Assembly: GCF_001742285.1 (NCBI RefSeq)
Contig: NZ_MIEK01000081.1
Location: 51,871 to 115,870, forward strand
Reading direction: 5' to 3'
Origin: Enterococcus rivorum
GTDB lineage: Bacteria; Bacillota; Bacilli; Lactobacillales; Enterococcaceae
DNA length: 64,000 nucleotides
The first letter of the stretch is position 1. Each line of letters starts with the position of its first letter. Of the stretch, positions 38,082 to 46,889 are shown piece after piece. Made by a program: the position numbers and the translations under genes. A model generated the notes under the pieces. That model had not been told where the DNA came from. It ran no database searches and saw only the letters and a list, made by a program, of their open reading frames with translations.

Positions 38082-38789
38082 TTAGAATAGCGATGCCGCG
38101 TCTTCATCAACAACAATTGTAATATCAGGATGAGTTCTTAAAATTGAACCTGGTACGTCTTCCTTAATCTCACCAAATAAAGCCTGTTTGCAAATTTCCG
38201 CTTTTGCTTTTCCACTGACCATCAACAATAATTTTTTTGAAGCTAAAATGGCTGATGGACCCATTGTGATTAAGGCTTCAGGAATCTCTTTTTCCTCAGC
38301 AAAAACCCCCTTGTAAAGTTCGTACAGTTTCCCTTGTAGTGGGATTTCCACCGTTTTTTGTGAAAATTTGGCATATCCCGGAAAATTACAACAAAAATGA
38401 CCATCTTCCCCCAGTCCTAAAATAACCAAATCCAACCCACCAAATTCAGCTAATTCTTGATCCCTAGTCATAAAATTGCTTTGATCTAAGGGATGTATAT
38501 TTTTTTCTTGAATATTTGCTGGTGTTAAGAACATTTGGCGCAAATTGGTGATGATCCGTCCTTCTTTTTTTGAAACTCTAAAAGGGGTCTCATCAAAATT
38601 GTAGTAGTGTACATGGTTAAAATAGGACTTATTCTTAATTCTCTCAACAATAATTTTGTATAACCCTACTGGTGTCGTTCCTGTAGTAGGAGCTATGTTA
38701 ACCCTTTCATTTCGATGCATTACTCCCAAAACTATCTCTGAACTTACCCGACTCATTTCTTCAAAGTCCTTAACAACAATCAACTTCAT
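38082..38789 (-). CDS. NagB-like sugar-phosphate isomerase/deaminase family protein
   Basis: A 235-residue protein of the glucosamine-6-phosphate isomerase/6-phosphogluconolactonase fold. The phosphate loop TTGTTPVGLYK, a YNFDETP motif (Asp in the position of the NagB general base) and DGHFCCNFPG (His of the NagB DGH) are visible. The FNEPG Glu of true NagB is missing: the loop reads CNFPG. It may be a deaminase or isomerase of an unusual amino sugar. It heads the EIIC-GntR transcript, 14 bases after a GGAGG site, and has a paralog at 40049. Confidence 0.88.
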   Translation of the reverse strand: MKLIVVKDFEEMSRVSSEIVLGVMHRNERVNIAPTTGTTPVGLYKIIVERIKNKSYFNHVHYYNFDETPFRVSKKEGRIITNLRQMFLTPANIQEKNIHPLDQSNFMTRDQELAEFGGLDLVILGLGEDGHFCCNFPGYAKFSQKTVEIPLQGKLYELYKGVFAEEKEIPEALITMGPSAILASKKLLLMVSGKAKAEICKQALFGEIKEDVPGSILRTHPDITIVVDEDAASLF

Positions 38790-39230
38790 CTTTTTTCCTC
38801 CTCTGTATTCAACTAAATAGTATCACACAAAACATAATTTGCATATGCTGATTTCAAAATAGGATATTCTATTTAAGGTGTTTAGTTTAGCTCCTACCAT
38901 TTAAATCAAAAAATAGTCACTGTAAATCACATAGAGTCCACCCCTAATATTCTAATTTTAGGAGATCACTCCTATTAACTGGATAAGAAGAATCATGAAC
39001 ATCCTTCACAGCCGTTCCATTTCATCACACGGCTGAATCAGACACCATAAATAGCGTGACACCAACAAATTTTTCATTTATCCTTTTACTAAACAGTATT
39101 CTATGGAAACTAAGTGCAATACTAGTACGTAAAAGCTTTTTGACGTTGATAGTAAAACCTTTTTGATTGTGTGGGGAAAGAAATTTGCTTTAATAAATAT
39201 AGGTTCTAATAGAAAATAGAGGTGTAAAAG
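38790..39230. other. Divergent 440-base gap with small palindromes
   Basis: It separates the minus-strand NagB-like gene from the plus-strand XRE gene and holds no gene. Features are AAATAG...CTATTT (38857-38874), GCATATGC (38841-38848), TAGGAG-ATCA-CTCCTA (38959-38974) and AGCCGT...ACGGCT (39011-39035). A TTTAAT box near 39190 may be the -10 for the XRE gene. A GATACT box near 38820 on the minus strand could serve the NagB-like gene. Confidence 0.4.
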
Positions 39231-39629
39231 ATGGAAGTTGGCCAACGATTAAAAGAGCGAAGAAATGAGTTGCATCTGACACAAGATTTTGTTGCAGAAA
39301 AATTAGGAATTACTCGTCAAACAATCTCAAATTGGGAAAACGGGCGTAGCTATCCAGACATTGAACGAATCATTCGTTTGTCTGAGCTTTACAACTTGTC
39401 ATTGGACGAATTATTGAAAGGAGATCAGGAAATGGTTCATCATTTAAAGGCAAACACGACAGTTAATCGATTTTTAAAATTGTTTGCTCTATTGCTACTA
39501 ATTAATGTTTTTTTGATGGTACTGGTTTTAACGAAGCAAAACCTCAGTCAGCTTATTGCTTATCTTATTTTTTCACTAATCAGCATCAACACACTTTCAA
39601 TCTTTTACCTCATTATAAAGAAAATATAG
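39231..39629 (+). CDS. XRE-family regulator with membrane helices
   Basis: A 132-residue protein with an N-terminal Cro/C1-type helix-turn-helix (about 4-60: ERRNELHLTQDFVAEKLGIT and RQTISNWENGRSYPD). A linker and two hydrophobic helices (about 83-103 and 108-129) follow, so it is probably held in the membrane. Such XRE-TM proteins often pair with a small membrane protein, and one lies 13 bases downstream. ATG 39231 has AGAGGTG. Its target is unknown. Confidence 0.85.
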   Translation: MEVGQRLKERRNELHLTQDFVAEKLGITRQTISNWENGRSYPDIERIIRLSELYNLSLDELLKGDQEMVHHLKANTTVNRFLKLFALLLLINVFLMVLVLTKQNLSQLIAYLIFSLISINTLSIFYLIIKKI

Positions 39630-39642
39630 GGAGTGACTTTTT

Positions 39643-39969
39643 ATGAACCCATTCATTATCCAACTTATTTGTGGTAGTACTATCGTCATTTGCAGTTTCT
39701 TTTTAGTTTATTATACTTATCAATTAGTCTTGCTGGACGCTACGAATCGAGGGATTTCCCATCCAAAATTCTGGTCAGCTATTGCAAGCTCTAGTCAAAA
39801 TGGTAGTGGTTTCATTCTCTATTTATTTAAACGTCGAAATTCCTCTAGTTTGCTAAGTAATAGTACTAAACAGAAATTTCTAACACTCAAAAGAAAAATA
39901 TATTGCTTTATGGCAATTGATTTGGTTGCTTTTTTAGCATTTGCAGCTGTCTTATTTTTTGAAGTTTAA
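39643..39969 (+). CDS. Small membrane protein paired with the XRE regulator
   Basis: A 108-residue protein with an N-terminal helix (about 6-30), a polar middle with Ser/Asn/Lys repeats (SSQNGSG and RRNSSSLLSNSTKQ), and a C-terminal helix (about 85-106). I do not recognise a family. It lies 13 bases after the regulator gene with a GGGAG site and is followed by a strong terminator, so the two form a unit. Confidence 0.75.
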   Translation: MNPFIIQLICGSTIVICSFFLVYYTYQLVLLDATNRGISHPKFWSAIASSSQNGSGFILYLFKRRNSSSLLSNSTKQKFLTLKRKIYCFMAIDLVAFLAFAAVLFFEV

Positions 39970-39984
39970 CTCATTTTCGACAAA

Positions 39985-40020
39985 AAAAAGCGTAGGTCTA
40001 AAATAAACCTACGTTTCTTT
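39985..40020. terminator. Bidirectional terminator between the XRE pair and the second NagB-like gene
   Basis: CGTAGGT and ACCTACG form a stem around a 9-base loop. T-rich runs follow on the plus strand (TTTCTTTT) and on the minus strand (eight T). It serves the convergent genes on both sides. Confidence 0.85.
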
Positions 40021-40048
40021 TCTCATTCTTTACTTAGTTGCAAAGCAA

Positions 40049-40744
40049 TTACAGCGATAACTCACTGGCTGCTTCTTCATCTAAAATAACTGTTAAATTC
40101 GGGTGTAATTGTAAAATAGAAGCTGGAACTTCTTCTGTAATGGGACCCGTTAAAGCAGTTTTTACCATTTTCGCTTTCGCAGAACCATTGACAATCAAAA
40201 TTAGATGTTTAACACGCATCACACTAACAGGACCCATTGTGACAAATTCTTTAATGTCTCCCATGCCAGGCTCAAACCATGATTCTTCTCCTGTAATCTC
40301 AATTCGATACGTTAAATTACTGAAATTCACCGTGTTAGGCATGTTGCCACAGAAGTGCCCGTCGCCGCCTAAACCAATCAACATCACATCTAATCCACCA
40401 ACTTCTGCAAGAGCTCGGTCTTGTTCAGTATAATTTTCCACCGTCAACGGATGAATATTTTCTTCATTAATGTTGGCTGGATTCAAATACAATTTTCTCA
40501 AATCGCTAATGGTAATCCCTTCTGCTTGTCCAGAAACAGGAATTTCGTCAAAATTGTAATAATGTACATTATCGTAATTAGGACTATCTTTAACGACTTC
40601 TACAAGCTTATCATAAACCAAAACAGGTGTTTTTCCTCCTGTAATGGACATGTTTACTCGACGATCATTTGACATATAGCCTAATAAAATATTTTTTGTC
40701 AATTCACTCATTGCTTCGTAATTTTTTCCAACTAATATTTTCAA
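40049..40744 (-). CDS. Second NagB-like sugar-phosphate isomerase/deaminase family protein
   Basis: A 231-residue paralog of the protein at 38082, with the same loops: SITGGKTPVLVY, YNFDEIP and LGGDGHFCGNMPN. The true NagB Glu (FNEP) is again replaced (GNMP). It stands alone between convergent and divergent genes, with a well-marked promoter and operator, so it can be regulated apart from the sulfatase island. Possibly the two enzymes act on related amino-sugar phosphates, or one is a spare copy. Confidence 0.85.
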   Translation of the reverse strand: MKILVGKNYEAMSELTKNILLGYMSNDRRVNMSITGGKTPVLVYDKLVEVVKDSPNYDNVHYYNFDEIPVSGQAEGITISDLRKLYLNPANINEENIHPLTVENYTEQDRALAEVGGLDVMLIGLGGDGHFCGNMPNTVNFSNLTYRIEITGEESWFEPGMGDIKEFVTMGPVSVMRVKHLILIVNGSAKAKMVKTALTGPITEEVPASILQLHPNLTVILDEEAASELSL

Positions 40745-40785
40745 AAATACTCACTCCATTCTTTTTATCTTTTTCAGCATACACT

Positions 40786-40816
40786 ATGGGAACATTCCCA
40801 TGTCAAGCGTTTTCTT
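40786..40816 (-). promoter_or_regulatory. Promoter with operator palindrome and possible cre for the second NagB-like gene
   Basis: On the minus strand a perfect TTGACA (-35, 40806-40801) is followed by TGGGAATGTTCCCAT. The palindrome ATGGGAA-CA-TTCCCAT (40786-40801) fills the spacer, with a weak -10 (TATGCT) after it. Just upstream, AGAAAACGCTT resembles the core of a CcpA cre. It suggests local repression plus catabolite control. The cre match is imperfect. Confidence 0.6.
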
Positions 40817-40969
40817 TTCTCTACTTGTTCTTTACACTCGATTTCCCTCAAGACTTAAGCGCTATACACATAACAAAAATGTAAGAAAAAATAGTCCTTA
40901 GGGCGGATAAAAATCAGAAGTAATTCCTTTAAAATTTACTTACTAATAAAGTTAGGAGGTTACTTAGTG

Positions 40970-41344
40970 ATGTCTTTTATCAAAAAAAGTTTAATTGGCA
41001 TTTTTTTAATAGGCGTTGGGTTGTTTGGTCTAACCATTTTTACCAAAGATTCTTCAGGGGAAATGGCTGCTGTTTTGGATCAACTAAACCCTTTAGTCAA
41101 AGAAAGTTATATTTACGTAAAAACAGAACAACCCATACATGTAAATGAATATGGTACTTCGGATTATAAACAGCTGGCTTCTGAAGAGAACGGTCAGACT
41201 CGTACAATCCGTTTCAAGGGACTCAGTGAATTAAAAGTAGATCATTACTTAAAAATAACAAATAAAGGCGCTCATGTTATCACCTATGAAGAAGTCCCTA
41301 AAGAAGAAGTTCCAGCTAAAGCTTTAGAACAATTAACTAGCTAG
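40970..41344 (+). CDS. YxeA-family protein (DUF1093)
   Basis: A 124-residue exported protein with an N-terminal hydrophobic helix (about 6-24) and a small beta-rich domain. Its marks are YVKTEQP, YKQLASEENGQTRTIRF and the terminal VITYEEVPKEEVP, typical of YxeA proteins, whose function is unknown. A GTG three bases upstream at 40967 is an alternative start with slightly better spacing to AGGAGG. It is monocistronic and ends before a terminator. Confidence 0.85.
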   Translation: MSFIKKSLIGIFLIGVGLFGLTIFTKDSSGEMAAVLDQLNPLVKESYIYVKTEQPIHVNEYGTSDYKQLASEENGQTRTIRFKGLSELKVDHYLKITNKGAHVITYEEVPKEEVPAKALEQLTS

Positions 41345-41652
41345 CCAACTGTTAATACAGAGCAAATAGCATCCTTGTTCAATCGTTCAAAAAATTGTTT
41401 GGCTTTAGCGTTCAATTTTTTTATTATACAGGAGTCAACAAGGAGAACAAATTTATCTTCGTATATTCATCCTGAACTGTTTGTAATAAAACAGATCTTC
41501 TTTTATAACTGGTATAAGATATTACTAATAGGAACAAAGTAATATCTTATTTACACTATAATTGACAATATGTCTGACTCAAAGTAGGTAAACTTGCACT
41601 TATAAACCTTATAACCTAAGGCACTCAAATAGATAGTATTTCTTCAATTATT
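41345..41652. other. 308-base gap with a terminator
   Basis: It lies between the convergent YxeA gene and the flippase gene and holds one plus-strand terminator (41389-41423). Nothing else is seen. Confidence 0.5.
41389..41423 (+). terminator. Terminator after the YxeA gene
   Basis: AAAAAATTG and CAATTTTTT are perfect 9-base arms with a 15-base loop, followed by a T run, about 45 bases after the stop codon. Confidence 0.65.
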
Positions 41653-43050
41653 TTATGTAACGTTTTTATAAAATGGGTTTACTTTCAACAAAGAAGTCAG
41701 AATAAAATATACAGGAATTCCTATCATTACTTGCACTATCGTTGTAATGTATGTAGCTTGCAGATACTTTGTACTCAAAACAACAATAACAAGCATTAAT
41801 ATCCCTGATAATATCTTCTTTTTTATTTCAATATCTATGCTTTCTTCCTTCTTTAAATGCCTCATTCTCGAATAAAAAATATAAAAATGTCCAATAAAAT
41901 TACTAGCTACCGCCCCGTAAATGCCAATTATCGGCACTAAAATAAGTCCCGATATAGTGAGTAGACCTGCCCCAATTAGCATAGATGTATTATATACCGC
42001 TATCCGTCCTTTCGGAATCAAATATTGATGAGAAATACTACCATAAATAGGTTGAAAAATAACGGTTGGTGCTACTAAGGGTACAACATACTTCATCTGA
42101 GAAAATTCATCTCCAAAAAACCACGGAATCATCTTATTATTTATTGCAATAATTCCAAACATTATCGCTATTGTTAAAAAAAATTGAATATCTAAATTCC
42201 TTTTTAATACTGCTATCATCTCCTCATTCCTTTTCTGCTTACTTAAAGTACTCATATGAGGTAGCATAACAACATTAAGAGCATTAATAATGCTTCCAGA
42301 CATTAAAACCAAAACTAACGAATTAGAGAAAATTCCTACTATGGTTGAAGAAGTAAACAGACCTAGAATAGTCTTATTTAGATTAGTAAAAATAGTTAGA
42401 CTTATTTTTACTAGAAAAAACGCTAGCGATGGTTTAAAATGAACCCAAATGTTTTTGAATTCTATTTTTTGGAAAGAAATTTTTTTTACTAAAAAAGGCC
42501 ATAGTAAAAGTTGTGATGCAAGTAAGCTTAATGTTTGTATCCAAAAATAGATTGATACATCACTTGCCTTATGAACAAATAATATGATCCCTAACAATGA
42601 AATAACTTTAATCAAAATATTAATTATCGAAATTTTCTTAAAATCTTCTATTCCCGCAAAAAACCATGATATGTCAAATGTCGTACTTAGCACAGCAAAA
42701 GCTTGAACAAAAAAGAGATATTTTTCGGTTGTAAAACTCGCAACCATTAGGTACAGTGTTAATGAACCTAGTGAAAAAAACAAGTTAAATAATTGCAACT
42801 CCCAAAATTTCTGTGATAGCTTTATGTTATTTTCCTTTACAATAGTAATTTCCTTTACGCCATAATTCGCTAGTCCTAAACCACCAAATAAAATGAAATA
42901 ATTGGCTATTGAATTAATATAGTTCCAAGTACCTAACCCTGAAGGACCTAACGCTTCAGAAACTATTGGAATGGAAACGATGGGGAGTAGCATTAGAGAT
43001 AGTTGGTATAGCGCCTGATAAGCAAAATTTCTTTTAGTCTTTGTATTCAT
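41653..43050 (-). CDS. Polysaccharide flippase (Wzx, MOP superfamily)
   Basis: A 465-residue membrane protein with about 14 helices, of the RfbX type. It opens FAYQALYQLSLMLLPIVSIP and has a conserved GPSGLGTWNYINSIANYF loop. It should flip undecaprenyl-diphosphate-linked repeat units to the outer face. It is the last gene of the capsule locus, 250 bases after the LCP gene. No terminator was found at its 3' end. Confidence 0.9.
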   Translation of the reverse strand: MNTKTKRNFAYQALYQLSLMLLPIVSIPIVSEALGPSGLGTWNYINSIANYFILFGGLGLANYGVKEITIVKENNIKLSQKFWELQLFNLFFSLGSLTLYLMVASFTTEKYLFFVQAFAVLSTTFDISWFFAGIEDFKKISIINILIKVISLLGIILFVHKASDVSIYFWIQTLSLLASQLLLWPFLVKKISFQKIEFKNIWVHFKPSLAFFLVKISLTIFTNLNKTILGLFTSSTIVGIFSNSLVLVLMSGSIINALNVVMLPHMSTLSKQKRNEEMIAVLKRNLDIQFFLTIAIMFGIIAINNKMIPWFFGDEFSQMKYVVPLVAPTVIFQPIYGSISHQYLIPKGRIAVYNTSMLIGAGLLTISGLILVPIIGIYGAVASNFIGHFYIFYSRMRHLKKEESIDIEIKKKILSGILMLVIVVLSTKYLQATYITTIVQVMIGIPVYFILTSLLKVNPFYKNVT

Positions 43051-43304
43051 AAATATTCCCTTACATTAATTAGTTAAGATAATTTTCAACTCATTATTAT
43101 TCCTCTCACTCTAGACAAATAGCGAAAATACATTTGAAAAAAACTTAAAAACTCTCTCACTACTTTCAATAATTAAACAAATCTGGTGTTTATAAATTTC
43201 CCTACAAAGTAAAATTCAATACCAACAAGCTATAATATTACTCCCTTACTTCAAAACACGCTAAGCAGTTTTTCTCTCTGTAGAATATTGATTCATTATT
43301 AATT

Positions 43305-44210
43305 TTAATTATTTTTTAACATTTCGGACAGCTTAGCAATTTCATTTTGTTCTGGAACTTGGATGACCTTTCCATCAACTTCCTCATTCTTTGTTTGCAC
43401 TTGTATCTGCTTGACATTATTTGCTGCAATTTTATAATTAACTTGTATATCATATAATTCATTAAAAGATAAGTTAGTTTTCATGTGTTTAGAAACTACT
43501 TCCAAAATATCTTTATATTTCGCCAAAGTTTTAAACGAAAGACCTTTATCTAAAATCCCCGTAATTACTTCACGTTCCCTTTTGGCTCTTCCTATTTCTT
43601 TATGAGGATCTTGGGCAAGCATTTTAATATATTTCATAGTGTCTTCCCCATTAAGTTGTTGTTTTCCTATCGGAAAGTGAGTCCCTTGATAAGTAAATTC
43701 AATGTGATTATTAATTTCAATGCCTCCTATTATGTCAACAACTTGTTCAACTCCTGCCATATCAATTTCAATATAATAATCTATCGGGCAGTCTAAAAAA
43801 TCTTGAATGGTATTAATTTCTAAAGCCGTTCCTCCTTTAGAATAAAAACTAGCAATATTTTCATTCTCGCCGTCCTGAGTTTTAATATTTAAATAGCTAG
43901 GAATGCTCAATTCAATTGTCTGCTTCTTTTCTGGACTTACACTCAACAAATTAATTGAATCTGCATATTTATGTTCATTATTGCTCAATTCATTTAGACC
44001 TATTCCAAGAATTAATAGATTAAACGATTCTTTCTGACTAACATCTGGTGATAGAGCTCGAACTTTTTTCGAATCAACTTCTTTATACGTTTTCTCGACA
44101 CTCTCTTTTATTTCTTGATAAAGTGAATATACAAAACCTCCTGTTATTAAAAGCAGCACACATAACACTGAAACTAGAATTGTTTTTTTCTTTTCTATAA
44201 AAATTTTCAA
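43305..44210 (-). CDS. LytR-CpsA-Psr (LCP) family protein with diverged active site
   Basis: A 301-residue membrane protein with one N-terminal helix (about 10-30) and an extracellular LCP domain (about 62-230). LCP proteins transfer undecaprenyl-linked polymers to peptidoglycan. The polyprenyl and pyrophosphate contacts are altered: the usual RSD reads YAD (in NEHKYADSINLL), and SIPRD reads SIPSYL. The later Arg cluster GRAKREREV is kept. It may be weakly active or a binding protein. It follows the phosphatase gene by 12 bases in the capsule operon. Confidence 0.85.
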   Translation of the reverse strand: MKIFIEKKKTILVSVLCVLLLITGGFVYSLYQEIKESVEKTYKEVDSKKVRALSPDVSQKESFNLLILGIGLNELSNNEHKYADSINLLSVSPEKKQTIELSIPSYLNIKTQDGENENIASFYSKGGTALEINTIQDFLDCPIDYYIEIDMAGVEQVVDIIGGIEINNHIEFTYQGTHFPIGKQQLNGEDTMKYIKMLAQDPHKEIGRAKREREVITGILDKGLSFKTLAKYKDILEVVSKHMKTNLSFNELYDIQVNYKIAANNVKQIQVQTKNEEVDGKVIQVPEQNEIAKLSEMLKNN

Positions 44211-44222
44211 GTGATCTCCTCC

Positions 44223-44945
44223 TTATCTATTTACCCTATCACCAGCAACAACTGCTTGCGCATTGTGTTCAAATCGAAGCTTTTTGTCCAAACCAAACTC
44301 ATCTTTTATACCCGTATATACTTCACCTAAACAAAAATTGTTTTTTTTCTCATTATGAGCATCTGTTGCAATTATATGAACTAATCCCTCGGCAACAAAT
44401 TGACGGCTTATTTTTTTGATTTTCTTTCCTCTTATCCCTAAATAGCTATGAGCCGTAAGTTGTCCTAAAGCACCTTCATTAATAAATTGAATTAATCTAT
44501 TTGGATTATTTATAAAAACTTGATTTCTCTCTGGATGTGCTATTATGGGAATAATTCCTCTCTCTTTTAGTTTCACAAATAAATATTCTGAGTAGGTAGG
44601 AATAAACATCGGTGGAAACTCTAATAACAAATAGTTTGAACTTTTCCCAATAAACGTAATCTTTCCTTGATCAATCTCAGATAAGATATCGCCATTTATC
44701 CGAACTTCTTGACCTGGAATCAGTTCCAACGGAATGTTGTTTTTATCTAGCATTGCTTGCAAAGTAAACACTCCAGCTTCCACTTTTCTTTTCTCATTAT
44801 CATACATTCCATTTTTGTGATGAGGAGTCACTACTGTCTTTGTAATACCATTCTCTACAGCAGTTTTCGCCATTATCAAGGCTTTATCAATTGTTCTCGC
44901 TCCATCATCAAACATAGGTAACATATGGCAGTGGATGTCAATCAT
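44223..44945 (-). CDS. cpsB: CpsB/CapC-type tyrosine phosphatase (PHP fold)
   Basis: A 240-residue metal-dependent phosphatase that dephosphorylates the CpsD kinase. Histidinol-phosphatase-like motifs are in place: DIHCHMLPMFDDGA at 3-16, VVTPHH, GQEV, HPERN and ATDAHN. The start overlaps the stop of the pyruvyltransferase gene by one base, so the genes are coupled. The kinase gene lies two genes upstream. Confidence 0.93.
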   Translation of the reverse strand: MIDIHCHMLPMFDDGARTIDKALIMAKTAVENGITKTVVTPHHKNGMYDNEKRKVEAGVFTLQAMLDKNNIPLELIPGQEVRINGDILSEIDQGKITFIGKSSNYLLLEFPPMFIPTYSEYLFVKLKERGIIPIIAHPERNQVFINNPNRLIQFINEGALGQLTAHSYLGIRGKKIKKISRQFVAEGLVHIIATDAHNEKKNNFCLGEVYTGIKDEFGLDKKLRFEHNAQAVVAGDRVNR

Positions 44946-46087
44946 TATTCCACCCCCTCCTTTTTTTGAATACGTTCTAACATATTTTTTGTAGCTAAAT
45001 CCATTTCTTTGTTTATTTCCCTAATTTTAGCAAAGTATTTATTTTTCAACTTTTCTTCCATATCTAAAAAATTATTTAATTTTTTTGAAAAATCATTGCT
45101 TTCATTGTAATCAATTGAGAATTCATCCATTTGCAGGTATTCATAACAAGCTTTTCCTTTTTCTTCATAAGAAATATTAAAAGCAGGAGTCCCTGATAAC
45201 CAACCTAAAATACACATGTGGAGACGTGTTCCTATAATAAAATCAAAACCTTCCAGTCTCCTTCGCAAACTATTTAATGTATATTGTCTATCATCAACTG
45301 TAACATATTGCTTCATCATATTTGGTAATGAATCAACAATTTTTTTTGCACTAATGGTATCGTCAACATACCTTGGAATACCTTGACAAGTAGATAAAAA
45401 GGTAACAGAGTAGCCTTTTTCTATGCATATTTTTATAACTTTTTTTACTAGATTATGATAAGTAACTTCATCTCTTTTGTCGAATTGCCATTTTCTAACT
45501 GAAATTGCTATTCTATTAGTAACTTTTTTATTATGATAATCTGTCATCCCAAGCATTAAAGCCGCATCATAGGTTTGGAAGAGATTAGAATAGGTGCTTA
45601 CACTTCTTACTCTGTTATATGAAATTGAGTCTCTAACAAAAAATTCTGAAAAAATAGGTAGATATTTTACGAGTAATTTTTCGTCATTTTTTGATAAAGG
45701 ACCAACTGACTGCGAAAACATGATTATTGGTTTATTTAACAGTTTTTTATATAGATTTAATATAAGCATCTTATTCTCAAATCCATAATAGCTATTAATA
45801 TATCCTCCTGGTGCGGATATTATCAAATCTTGGTTTTTTAACTTTTTTCTAAATAAAACAGATAAATAATAATAAATCTGTTTAAAAACTGGCATGTTGT
45901 TCACCCATCTATAGGAAAGAATAGATGGTATCCATTTTTTTTCTGGGTACATTTTTTTTACTACTTTATATTCTGAACAACTATACATAACAGAATGTCC
46001 CAGAGATTCCAATTTTTCACCTAACGCAAATATCAGCGCGGCATCTCCGTTATTTAAAGGAACGGCATTTTCTATTAATATGTTCAT
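44945..46087 (-). CDS. Polysaccharide pyruvyl transferase family protein
   Basis: A 380-residue enzyme of the CsaB/WcaK family that should add ketal-linked pyruvate to sugars from phosphoenolpyruvate. It opens MNILIENAVPLNNGDAALI, with SAPGGYINS and SQSVGPL at the middle and the terminal IGTRLHMCILGWLSGTPAFN. The gene sits between kinase and phosphatase genes within the capsule locus, so the polymer is probably pyruvylated, or it modifies a carrier such as the secondary wall polymer. Confidence 0.88.
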   Translation of the reverse strand: MNILIENAVPLNNGDAALIFALGEKLESLGHSVMYSCSEYKVVKKMYPEKKWIPSILSYRWVNNMPVFKQIYYYLSVLFRKKLKNQDLIISAPGGYINSYYGFENKMLILNLYKKLLNKPIIMFSQSVGPLSKNDEKLLVKYLPIFSEFFVRDSISYNRVRSVSTYSNLFQTYDAALMLGMTDYHNKKVTNRIAISVRKWQFDKRDEVTYHNLVKKVIKICIEKGYSVTFLSTCQGIPRYVDDTISAKKIVDSLPNMMKQYVTVDDRQYTLNSLRRRLEGFDFIIGTRLHMCILGWLSGTPAFNISYEEKGKACYEYLQMDEFSIDYNESNDFSKKLNNFLDMEEKLKNKYFAKIREINKEMDLATKNMLERIQKKEGVE

Positions 46088-46130
46088 TCTTTACTGTCCT
46101 CTACTCTCTACCAGATTAAATTTATCCTAC

Positions 46131-46889
46131 TTAAAAAGATTTTGTATAGTTATAATTATAGTAATAGTCATCTCGAAATTCGTTCGTGTCATTTAAAATA
46201 CTTCCTATCACTGGAGTCGGTGATTGTTCCAAAATTCTTAATGTTTTTTTTGCATTTTTCAACTTAGTTTTACCACTTCGAAAAACAACTATTATACCAT
46301 CCGCATAGTTAGATACTACCGAAGCATCAGAAACTGCCAACAAAGGAGGCGTATCTACAATTATTATATCAAAGTGCATTCTAAGTTCATTAAAAATTTC
46401 TTTCATTTTTGAACTTTTAAAGTAATCAGCTGGGTTAATATTGATACTACCAGCAGGTAATATATATAAATTTTCTTGCTCTGTCTCAAAAATATTATCC
46501 TTTAATTGAGATATGTCACCTATTGACGAGAGACCTCTATTTCTATCACAATAGAAATACCTTTGAAGAGAGGGATTCCTTAAATCGCCATCAATAATTA
46601 GCGTTTTCTTTCCACCCCGAGCAAAAGAAATCGCTAGATTTGCTGAAATTAATGTCTTACCCGAATTTTGTTCACAACTAGTTACTACCATAACTTTTAC
46701 AGCATCTTCTTCTACTATAAAATCTAAACTTGTTCTGATACTAAGGAATTGCTCTGTCGCAACGGAAAGAGGTCTTGTAACTAGTACTAATTTATCTCCT
46801 TCCTCTCTATTATTCCTTTTGAACTCATGAGATCGAAATGTTACATATTGTTCCTCTATATTAGCTCTTTTTTCTTCTTCTTCTGCCAT
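46131..46889 (-). CDS. cpsD: CpsD/CapB-type tyrosine kinase
   Basis: A 252-residue cytosolic BY-kinase that works with its membrane adapter (CpsC-like) to control polymer length. Walker A SCEQNSGKT is at 71-79, Walker A' IIDGDLRNPS near 98-107, and Walker B IIIVDTPP follows. A tyrosine cluster ends the protein (DDYYYNYNY). I chose ATG 46889, which has GAGGGG, giving a 29-base overlap with the end of the Wzy-Wzz gene and so coupling kinase to adapter. Confidence 0.94.
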   Translation of the reverse strand: MAEEEEKRANIEEQYVTFRSHEFKRNNREEGDKLVLVTRPLSVATEQFLSIRTSLDFIVEEDAVKVMVVTSCEQNSGKTLISANLAISFARGGKKTLIIDGDLRNPSLQRYFYCDRNRGLSSIGDISQLKDNIFETEQENLYILPAGSININPADYFKSSKMKEIFNELRMHFDIIIVDTPPLLAVSDASVVSNYADGIIVVFRSGKTKLKNAKKTLRILEQSPTPVIGSILNDTNEFRDDYYYNYNYTKSF

